From JAUPTX01 sp964652835 (lineage in GTDB: Bacteria; Patescibacteriota; Minisyncoccia; Phycocordibacterales; CSBR16-119), in contig CAZZCB010000024.1 of assembly GCA_964652835.1 (NCBI GenBank), positions 1 to 5,759 on the forward strand: DNA of 5,759 nt, in the 5' to 3' direction. Shown piece by piece: positions 1-4,805 of the stretch. The position numbers were made by a program, and so were the translations under genes. How positions within the stretch are numbered: the stretch's first letter is position 1; each line of letters opens with the position of its first letter. The notes below the pieces were generated by a model. It was given only the letters and a program-made list of their open reading frames with translations, ran no database searches and was not told the DNA's origin.

Positions 1-291
1 ATAGCTGGAAAAAAACCTCAAGAAACTGGGGTTATTAAGACTTGGGCAAGATCTTCTCAGATCGCTCCGGAAATGGTTGGTTTTATTTTTGGTGTTCACA
101 ATGGCCGAAAGCACATTGAAGTGCTTGTAGCAGAAGACATGGTGGGCCACAGACTAGGTGAATTCTCACCTACAAGAACTTTCCACAGACACGGAGGTAA
201 GCTTATGAAAGAGCTTGAGCAAAAGAAGAAAGAATCTGAAATTGCAGCAGCGCAAGCAGCTAAGTCGGCAACTAGTACAGCTAAGAAATAA
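1..291 (+). CDS. rpsS: 30S ribosomal protein S19 (uS19), 5'-truncated by window edge
   Basis: S19 sits in the head of the 30S subunit, where it partners S13 and contacts 16S rRNA near the A and P sites. The frame is open from base 1, so the start lies upstream. The visible 96 residues hold the S19 core: IKTWARSSQIAPEMVG (about 12-27), GVHNGRKHIEV, and the signature MVGHRLGEFSPTRTFHRH at about 47-64. After the core comes a Lys/Glu/Ala-rich tail of about 30 residues (LMKELEQKKK... to ...STAKK), roughly 20 longer than the short basic end of E. coli S19. The stop TAA at 289-291 is followed directly by a second in-frame TAA. It is the first visible gene of the cluster and lies 20 nt upstream of rplV. 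The family assignment is certain; only the N-terminus is missing. Confidence 0.97.
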   Translation: MAGKKPQETGVIKTWARSSQIAPEMVGFIFGVHNGRKHIEVLVAEDMVGHRLGEFSPTRTFHRHGGKLMKELEQKKKESEIAAAQAAKSATSTAKK

Positions 292-311
292 TAATCTATA
301 TTTACATTTGT

Positions 312-770
312 ATGAAAGCAATATTAAAAAATTACAGACAATCTCCTAGAAAAGTTCGCCTTGTGGCTGACTCTGTTAAAGGTAAAAAAGTAGAAGACGC
401 TCTTCTAAAGCTTAAATTTATGCCAAAACGAGCAACTGAAGTGGTTGAAAAACTTATCGCTTCTGCTCTAGCTAACGCAAAAGAAAACTTCGACGTAAAA
501 ACTGGTTTGTTTATTCAAAATATCGAGATAAACCAAGGAGTTACACTGAAAAGATACCGACCGAGAGCTCGTGGCTCTGCTTTCCGAATCAACAAAAGAA
601 CAAGTAATATTGTTGTAACTTTAGCTGACGTTTCTTTGATGAAACCAAAAAAGAATGCGAAAAATAAGGCACAAACAGTAGAAACAAAAGAGGCTTCAGC
701 TAAAAAGGCTGTAGCTAAAAAGGTCGCAAAAAAGACTGTTAAAAAAGTAGCGCCAAAGGCGGATAAGTAA
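312..770 (+). CDS. rplV: 50S ribosomal protein L22 (uL22) with long basic C-terminal tail
   Basis: L22 binds 23S rRNA, and its hairpin loop lines the nascent-peptide exit tunnel. The N-terminus MKAILKNYRQSPRKVRLVAD matches the family, and the beta-hairpin/C-core signature RYRPRARGSAFRINKRTSNI lies at residues 81-100. The core ends near residue 110, about the full length of E. coli L22. A further 40 or so residues are low complexity, rich in Lys, Ala and Val, with AKKx-like repeats at 130-146. The ATG at 312 is the only sensible start, because the conserved family sequence begins there. The leader (TATATTTACATTTGT) contains no Shine-Dalgarno motif. The stop TAA at 768-770 is followed by a second in-frame TAA. 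rpsC starts 9 nt downstream. Confidence 0.97.
   Translation: MKAILKNYRQSPRKVRLVADSVKGKKVEDALLKLKFMPKRATEVVEKLIASALANAKENFDVKTGLFIQNIEINQGVTLKRYRPRARGSAFRINKRTSNIVVTLADVSLMKPKKNAKNKAQTVETKEASAKKAVAKKVAKKTVKKVAPKADK
699..749 (+). repeat. AKKx-like tetrapeptide repeats in the L22 tail
   Basis: Residues 130-146 of L22 read as AKKAV, AKKV, AKKT, VKKV. At DNA level the decamer gctaaaaagg occurs at 699-708 and again at 714-723. The repeat probably arose by slippage or local duplication, and it extends the basic tail without touching the conserved core. Functionally it is most likely an rRNA-binding or disordered extension. Confidence 0.6.
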
Positions 771-779
771 TAAATATTT

Positions 780-1445
780 ATGTCAAAGAAAGTTCACCCA
801 TACGCACATAGAATGGTAATCCTAAGAGATTGGAAATCTCGGTGGTTTGCGACTGATAAAAAATACTCAGACTTTTTAAGAGCGGACATTTTCATAAAAG
901 AATATCTAACTAAAAAACTAAAGAACTCTTTTGTTTCTGTAATCGAAATCGAAAGAAGCCGAAACGGAGTAAGAGTTATAATCAAAACTTCAAGACCTGG
1001 AGTTATTATCGGACGACAAGGTGAAGGTGCTAAAAAACTAAAAGAAGATCTTCTAAAAATGATGAAGAAAAGCTCCATTGTTATCCCTGAAGATTTGAAA
1101 GTAGATATCGTAGAAGTTTCTAATCCTGACGCTGACGCGAAAATCGTCGCTCTAACTGTAGTAGAAGGTCTTGAAAAAAGAATGCCTTTCCGAAGAGTTC
1201 TAAAACAAACTCTAGAAAAAGTTATGGCTGTTAGAGAAGTAAAAGGAGCTAGAATCCTTATCGGAGGACGACTAAACGGTGCTGATATGGCCCGAACAGA
1301 ATCTGTAAAGAAAGGAAGTATTCCGCTTCAGACTTTTAGAGCTGATGTTGACTTTGCGCGAGAGAGAGCTAATATGTCATACGGTGTTATCGGTATTAAG
1401 GTTTGGATTTACAAGGGAGAAGTTTTTGATAAAGATAAAAAATAA
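780..1445 (+). CDS. rpsC: 30S ribosomal protein S3 (uS3)
   Basis: S3 is a 30S head protein at the mRNA entry channel, where it contributes to the helicase activity of the ribosome. The 221-aa product is close to the usual 210-235. The N-terminus MSKKVHPYAHRM...DWKSRWFA is S3-specific and of the form I associate with Parcubacteria-type genomes. A type II KH domain follows, with its GxxG loop GRQG at residues 78-81 inside SRPGVIIGRQGEGAKKL. The C-terminal domain is clear: GARILIGGRLNGADMART at about 156-173 and FRADVDFARERANMSYGVIGIKVWIYKGE at about 187-214. The ATG at 780 lies 9 nt after the rplV stop, in the AT-only leader TAAATATTT, without a Shine-Dalgarno. The arginines are almost all AGA or CGA. 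Confidence 0.98.
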   Translation: MSKKVHPYAHRMVILRDWKSRWFATDKKYSDFLRADIFIKEYLTKKLKNSFVSVIEIERSRNGVRVIIKTSRPGVIIGRQGEGAKKLKEDLLKMMKKSSIVIPEDLKVDIVEVSNPDADAKIVALTVVEGLEKRMPFRRVLKQTLEKVMAVREVKGARILIGGRLNGADMARTESVKKGSIPLQTFRADVDFARERANMSYGVIGIKVWIYKGEVFDKDKK

Positions 1446-1455
1446 TTAAACTTAT

Positions 1456-1884
1456 ATGTTATTCCCTAAGAAAGTAAAATACAGAAAGTGGCAACGAGGA
1501 CGAAAGCATCCTGACCGACTTTTGCGACCTGATACACGAGGTATCACTTTAGCCTTCGGTTCTTACGGACTAAAAGCAGAAACGCCTTCACGAGTTACTT
1601 CAAACCAAATCGAATCAGCTAGAAAGGCGCTCGTAAGAGAGCTTACAAAAGCAGGAAAGATTTGGATCAGAATTTTCCCAGACAGACCAATAACAGCAAA
1701 AGCTGCTGAAGTAGGTATGGGTAAAGGTAAAGGAGACCTTAAAGGATATTGTTTCGAAGTAAGACCAGGAAGAATGATCTTTGAAGTTGACGGAGTTTCA
1801 GAAGCAGTTTCGAGAGAAGCTCTTCGAAAAGCCGGAACAAAACTACCTATCAAAACAAGAATAGTTGCCAGAGAGCAAAAATAA
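1456..1884 (+). CDS. rplP: 50S ribosomal protein L16 (uL16)
   Basis: L16 lies beside the peptidyl-transferase centre and helps position A-site tRNA. The product is 142 aa (E. coli 136). It opens with MLFPKKVKYRKWQRGRK, followed by TLAFGSYGLKAE, QIESARKALVRE, GKIWIRIFPDRPIT and the loop MGKGKGDLKGY at about 88-98. The N-terminal region (HPDRLLRPDTRG, 18-29) is a few residues longer than in E. coli, which I associate with CPR-type L16 (inference). Just before the MGKGKG loop the residue is Gly87, where E. coli carries Arg81, the position hydroxylated by YcfD. The start ATG follows the AT-rich leader TTAAACTTAT. The stop is 1 nt from the rpmC ATG, so the two are probably translationally coupled. 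Confidence 0.98.
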   Translation: MLFPKKVKYRKWQRGRKHPDRLLRPDTRGITLAFGSYGLKAETPSRVTSNQIESARKALVRELTKAGKIWIRIFPDRPITAKAAEVGMGKGKGDLKGYCFEVRPGRMIFEVDGVSEAVSREALRKAGTKLPIKTRIVAREQK

Positions 1885-1885
1885 T

Positions 1886-2080
1886 ATGAGTAAAGATTTT
1901 AGTAAAATTAAAGATGCGGAGCTCGCAAAAGAGTTGAACCAAAAGAGAGCCGAGCTACAAAAGATTAGATTCACTTTTTCTCACGGAGGAAACAAAGACA
2001 CGAAAAAACAGTCGAATCTAAAAAAAGACATTTCTAAAATTTTGACTGAAATTAAAAACAGGGAATTAAAAAATAATTAA
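1886..2080 (+). CDS. rpmC: 50S ribosomal protein L29 (uL29)
   Basis: L29 is a small helical-hairpin protein near the peptide-exit site, part of the docking site for trigger factor and SRP. The product is 64 aa, typical of the family (60-70). Both helices are visible: DAELAKELNQKRAELQKIRF (about 10-29) and NLKKDISKILTEIKNREL (about 44-61), joined by the polar turn SHGGNKDTKKQ. The frame is also open upstream to a TTG at 1865, but that would put seven extra residues inside rplP. The ATG at 1886, 1 nt past the rplP stop, starts exactly where the family does, so I chose it. A GAGAG at 1871-1875 is the nearest thing to a Shine-Dalgarno and is too weak to rely on. The stop TAA is followed by another in-frame TAA. 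Confidence 0.95.
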   Translation: MSKDFSKIKDAELAKELNQKRAELQKIRFTFSHGGNKDTKKQSNLKKDISKILTEIKNRELKNN

Positions 2081-2086
2081 TAATTT

Positions 2087-2362
2087 ATGAAAACTAAAGC
2101 AGATACAAAAACAAACCAGCCAGCAGGCGAGGTGAAAAATCCAAAAGTGCTACGAGGTGTTGTCGTTTCTACAAAGAACGATAAGACTGCGGTTGTTTCT
2201 GTTGCTAGATTCGTAAAGCACCCAAAGTACCAAAAGTTTTTCAAGAAGGATAAAAAATATCAAGTGCACGATGAATTAAATTCAGCTGCTCTTGGTGACA
2301 AGGTCGAAATCGTTGAAACAAGACCAATCTCAAAGACAAAGAGATTTGTTATAAAGAAATAA
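2087..2362 (+). CDS. rpsQ: 30S ribosomal protein S17 (uS17)
   Basis: S17 is an OB-fold primary binder of the 16S rRNA 5' domain. The product is 91 aa (E. coli 84). Family marks are LRGVVVSTKNDKTAVVSVARFVKHPKYQKF at about 22-51, KKYQVHDE at about 56-63, and the end signature LGDKVEIVETRPISKTKRFVI at about 69-89. About 20 residues before the OB fold (MKTKADTKTNQPAGEVKNPK) are polar and non-conserved, a modest N-terminal extension. No alternative ATG lies between residue 1 and the fold, which supports this start. The leader TAATTT has no Shine-Dalgarno. The gene ends in three consecutive in-frame stops, TAA TAA TAG, at 2360-2368. Confidence 0.97.
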   Translation: MKTKADTKTNQPAGEVKNPKVLRGVVVSTKNDKTAVVSVARFVKHPKYQKFFKKDKKYQVHDELNSAALGDKVEIVETRPISKTKRFVIKK

Positions 2363-2372
2363 TAATAGGCTT

Positions 2373-2744
2373 ATGATTCAAGACGGCTCAAAAGTAAAAG
2401 TAACTGACAACGGAGGAGGTAGAGACGCAAAAGTCTTTAAGGTTCTTGGCGGTTCAAAAAGAAGATATGCAGAGATCGGAGATCTTGTTGTTATCTCTAT
2501 CAAAACAGCAGAACCTCGAAAATCTGTTAAAAAGAAAGATGTTCACCACGCTGTTGTTGTAAGACAAAGAAAACCTTTCAGAAGAAAGGACGGTTCATAC
2601 ATTAGTTTCGACGACAACGCTGTTGTTATTATTGATAAAGGTAAGAAAGAGCCAAAGGCAGGTAGAATCTTCGGTCCAATCCCACGAGAAATCGGAGAGC
2701 TTGGTTACCAAAAGATTGTTTCTTTAGCGCCTGAGGTACTATAA
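2373..2744 (+). CDS. rplN: 50S ribosomal protein L14 (uL14)
   Basis: L14 lies at the subunit interface, where it contacts 16S rRNA helix 14 (bridge B8) together with L19, and it is the docking site of silencing factor RsfS. The product is 123 aa, exactly the usual bacterial length. Signatures in order are MIQDGSKVKVTDNGGGRDAKV at the N-terminus, VLGGSKRRYAEIGDLVV, VKKKDVHHAVVVRQRK, RRKDGSYISFDDNAVVII, and the conserved end RIFGPIPREIGELGYQKIVSLAPEVL. In TDNGGGRD the second position after Asn is Gly where many bacteria have Ser or Thr plus Gly, a minor variation. The start lies 10 nt after the S17 stop, and rplX begins 7 nt after the TAA. Confidence 0.98.
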   Translation: MIQDGSKVKVTDNGGGRDAKVFKVLGGSKRRYAEIGDLVVISIKTAEPRKSVKKKDVHHAVVVRQRKPFRRKDGSYISFDDNAVVIIDKGKKEPKAGRIFGPIPREIGELGYQKIVSLAPEVL

Positions 2745-2751
2745 AATTTTT

Positions 2752-3003
2752 ATGATAAAGAAAAACGACAACGTAATAGTTATCACAGGAGGTGATAAAG
2801 GAAAGAAAGGAAAAGTTATCCAGGTTCTTAGAACTGAAAACAAAGTTATCATCGAAGGTGTAAATATTAAAAAAAGACACTCAAAAGCTAAAGGTTCAAA
2901 ACAACCAGGACAAATTATCGAAGTTGCAGGACCTATCAACCTTTCAAATGTAAAACTTGTAGACGCACCAAAAAAGTCTCCAAAGGCTAAAAAAACATCT
3001 TAA
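2752..3003 (+). CDS. rplX: 50S ribosomal protein L24 (uL24), short form
   Basis: L24 is one of the two proteins that start assembly of the large subunit, and it sits near the exit tunnel. The KOW motif is clear at residues 8-26 (VIVITGGDKGKKGKVIQVL). It is followed by NKVIIEGVNIKKRH and the ending GQIIEVAGPINLSNVKLVD. At 83 aa it is about 20 shorter than E. coli L24 (104). The usual C-terminal segment after the NVxLVDP region is missing and is replaced by a Lys-rich tail, APKKSPKAKKTS. The leader AAATTTTT has no Shine-Dalgarno. Downstream is the longest gap in the ribosomal cluster (38 nt before rplE). Confidence 0.96.
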   Translation: MIKKNDNVIVITGGDKGKKGKVIQVLRTENKVIIEGVNIKKRHSKAKGSKQPGQIIEVAGPINLSNVKLVDAPKKSPKAKKTS

Positions 3004-3041
3004 GTTTCTAAAAACTATTTACTAACAACTAACAACTAAAC
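3004..3041 (+). promoter_or_regulatory. G-free rplE leader with heptamer direct repeat
   Basis: This is the only intergenic stretch over 20 nt inside the ribosomal cluster. After the G at 3004 it contains no G at all up to the rplE ATG (37 nt). It carries the direct repeat actaaca (3021-3027), actaaca (3028-3034), actaaac (3035-3041), ending directly at the start codon. Without G it cannot form a stable hairpin or a Shine-Dalgarno, so it should be an unstructured ribosome landing site. A regulatory role is inference only. Confidence 0.4.
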
Positions 3042-3605
3042 ATGAAAACAGTAAAAGACAAAGTTAAAGAATCGTTCGACGCCTTGAAAGGGGAGTTCGG
3101 CTATAAAAATGTTATGGCTGCACCTAAGATTCAAAAGGTGGTGATTTCTGTTGGAACAGGATCAAAGATGCGAAACGATAAAAACAAAAACGCTTTTATT
3201 GCAGAAAGAATTGCTAAGATTGCCGGACAAAAGCCGGCAATGAGATCAGCAAAGAAATCTATTGCTCAGTTCAAAGTTCGTGAGGGTGAGCCGATCGGTA
3301 TGTCTGTGACTCTACGAGGCGAAAAGATGTATTCTTTTATTGATAAACTTATAAACATCGCGCTACCACGAACAAAAGACTTCCGAGGTGTTGAATCAAG
3401 AATAATCGACAATATCGGAAACCTAACTCTTGGAATCAGAGAACACACTATTTTCCCAGAAACAGGAGACGAAGAATTGAAAGATGTATTCGGATTCGCA
3501 GTAACTATCGTTACAACAGCTAAAAGTAAAAAAGAAGCAAAAGCACTATTTGACTTCATCGGTATGCCTTTCAAAAAAGAAGTAGCCGGAGCTAAGAAAA
3601 AATAA
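3042..3605 (+). CDS. rplE: 50S ribosomal protein L5 (uL5), last gene of the cluster
   Basis: L5 binds 5S rRNA in the central protuberance and contacts P-site tRNA and the 30S head (bridge B1b with S13). The product is 187 aa (E. coli 179). Diagnostic stretches are GYKNVMAAPKIQKVVISVGTG (about 20-40), IAGQKPAMRSAKKSIAQFKVREGEPIGMSVTLRG (about 60-93), FIDKLINIALPRTKDFRGV (about 99-117), LTLGIREHTIFPE, and the C-terminal GMPFKK. The tail ends in GAKKK. It starts after an unusual G-free leader. In most bacteria rpsN, rpsH and rplF follow directly; here an intrinsic terminator follows 2 nt after the stop, so the transcription unit ends with rplE. Confidence 0.98.
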   Translation: MKTVKDKVKESFDALKGEFGYKNVMAAPKIQKVVISVGTGSKMRNDKNKNAFIAERIAKIAGQKPAMRSAKKSIAQFKVREGEPIGMSVTLRGEKMYSFIDKLINIALPRTKDFRGVESRIIDNIGNLTLGIREHTIFPETGDEELKDVFGFAVTIVTTAKSKKEAKALFDFIGMPFKKEVAGAKKK

Positions 3606-3607
3606 TT

Positions 3608-3631
3608 CAAAAACCCCGCGAGGGGTTTTTG
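3608..3631 (+). terminator. Intrinsic terminator after rplE, GCGA tetraloop
   Basis: The inverted repeat is caaaaacccc / ggggtttttg around the loop gcga: ten base pairs, four of them G-C next to a GNRA-type tetraloop. Five A's precede the GC stem and five T's follow it, so it has the shape of a bidirectional Rho-independent terminator. It begins 2 nt after the rplE stop and closes the ribosomal cluster, separating it from the downstream two-gene unit. Confidence 0.92.
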
Positions 3632-3665
3632 TTATATTGCTATATTTCGTTGTAAATAATAAACT
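3629..3665 (+). promoter_or_regulatory. Possible promoter for the SAHH-like/thyX unit
   Basis: A promoter is expected between the terminator and the ATG at 3678. Two weak sigma-70-like pairs can be drawn: TTGTTA (3629-3634) with TAAATA (3653-3658) at 18-nt spacing, or TTGCTA (3637-3642) with TAAACT (3660-3665) at 17-nt spacing. Each box of the second pair matches consensus at 4 of 6 bases. Either would give a very short 5' leader. The region is so AT-rich that such matches arise by chance, hence the low confidence. Confidence 0.3.
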
Positions 3666-3677
3666 AGAGTAATTAAC

Positions 3678-4805
3678 ATGCAATACAGTTACCACTATCC
3701 AGCTTTAGAAGAGATTTTAAGTTTATATAAAAAAGAACAACTTAAAAATGTTTATATTTTAGGCTGTCAGCATATTCTTGAGCCTCAAGCCAAAATGATA
3801 GAGCTTATACATGAATACTCTGTTCCGAAAGAGAATATTTTTATGTTTGGAAAAATATATTCAACTAGTAATGAAGTTCTAAAGAATCTTTCTTTGGAGG
3901 GTTTTAATATTAGCCAACCAGAATTTAATTCAAATATTTCTTTCGACTTACAACACTCAGAAAACTCCCAAAAAGAGTTTATTCGATTTCTTAGTTTAAT
4001 AAAAAATCCATCAAAAATTGTTATTTTAGATGACGGCGGGGAACTATTAAAAGTTGTAAACGACAAGTTTAACCTAATTCCTGAAGGTGTCCCTGTCTTG
4101 GGTGTTGAGCAAACATCCTCTGGTTTTAGAAAGCTTGAGAAGTCTAAAATAAATTTTCCAATCTTTAATGTTGCCAGATCGAGTGTTAAGTTAATAAAAG
4201 AAAGCCCTTTAATTGCGGAGCTCGGATGCCAAAGAGTTATTGATGTTTTTGAGAAATATAATATCGAGAATCCAAGAGTATTAGTTGTAGGTCTTGGGCC
4301 AATTGGCGCCAATATGCTTTCTATTTTAAGTTCAAAGGGTTATTTTGTTTTGGGTTATGATATCGCTCATCATGACGCAGAAGATATCGTTAATTTAATA
4401 AAAAACAATGACATAAATACTGTTATTGGGGCCGTGGGTGCGAACATTGTAGATAGCAATAAGATTGAAGAAATTAAAGATATTATAAAACACAATGTTT
4501 ACCTTATAAGCATGTCTTCCGCAGACCGTGAGTTCCCGGCAGTTTACGTAAGAGAGAAAGCTAATTCATTCTCGGGTGTTCATTCAGATGTTATTTGGGA
4601 AAATATTATCTTAGTAAACAATGGCTTCCCAATAACTTTTAAGGGAAATGTTTATGAATCAACCCCAAAAGAAATAGAAAAAACAATAGGTTTGCTTCTT
4701 GGGTCTACGTTAGAATCTGTTTTTTCTAGCGAAGGTCTTAGTAATGGTTTTATAGATGTTCCAAAGTACATTATTGATATAATAGAAAAATATGAATCAA
4801 ATTAA
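3678..4805 (+). CDS. Divergent S-adenosylhomocysteine hydrolase-like NAD-binding protein
   Basis: The 375-aa product follows the adenosylhomocysteinase layout without being a standard member. An N-terminal SAHH-like substrate domain shows GCQHILEPQ (H32 in the place of the SAHH HxTxQ histidine), YSTSNE (61-66), VILDDGGEL (115-123, like the DDGGD site) and GVEQTSSG (142-149, like GVSEETTTG). A Rossmann NAD domain follows with VLVVGLGPIG (GxGxxG at 205-210), an acidic residue ending beta-2 (D228) and SAHH-like IILVNNGFPITFKG (310-323). Compared from memory with SAHH, the Lys/Asp pair after NVNDSVTKSKFD, the His of IGHFDVEI, the GHPSFVM stretch and the C-terminal KPDHYRY tail are not seen. It may be a related enzyme with another substrate or reaction, or a non-catalytic form. 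No signal peptide or membrane segment is apparent, so it should be cytosolic. It overlaps thyX by 14 nt. Fold assignment is fairly sure; function is unknown. Confidence 0.75.
   Translation: MQYSYHYPALEEILSLYKKEQLKNVYILGCQHILEPQAKMIELIHEYSVPKENIFMFGKIYSTSNEVLKNLSLEGFNISQPEFNSNISFDLQHSENSQKEFIRFLSLIKNPSKIVILDDGGELLKVVNDKFNLIPEGVPVLGVEQTSSGFRKLEKSKINFPIFNVARSSVKLIKESPLIAELGCQRVIDVFEKYNIENPRVLVVGLGPIGANMLSILSSKGYFVLGYDIAHHDAEDIVNLIKNNDINTVIGAVGANIVDSNKIEEIKDIIKHNVYLISMSSADREFPAVYVREKANSFSGVHSDVIWENIILVNNGFPITFKGNVYESTPKEIEKTIGLLLGSTLESVFSSEGLSNGFIDVPKYIIDIIEKYESN

Noticed and set aside
794..1078. Minus-strand open frame of 94 codons inside rpsC
   Set aside because: It lies entirely opposite a certain S3 gene, has no protein-family marks and reflects the codon bias of the sense strand.
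1865..1885. Upstream TTG start for rpmC
   Set aside because: It would add seven residues inside rplP that do not belong to the L29 family; the ATG at 1886 fits the family start.
2629..2939. Two overlapping minus-strand frames opposite rplN and rplX
   Set aside because: They overlap each other and two certain ribosomal genes; hydrophobic, Phe-rich products are typical of antisense of Lys-rich coding DNA.
3021..3041. CRISPR-like or mobile-element repeat at the heptamer array
   Set aside because: The units are 7 nt and directly adjacent without spacers; no inverted ends, target duplications or cas genes are present.
3632..3677. Riboswitch or structured leader before the SAHH-like gene, as for SAH-responsive elements
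   Set aside because: Only 46 nt of A/T-rich sequence lies between the terminator and the ATG, with no stable stem; too short for a known SAH riboswitch.
3785..4312. Minus-strand open frame of 175 codons opposite the SAHH-like gene
   Set aside because: It is long, but the plus-strand frame has clear SAHH-like motifs and an overlapping partner gene; the antisense product shows no recognisable motif.
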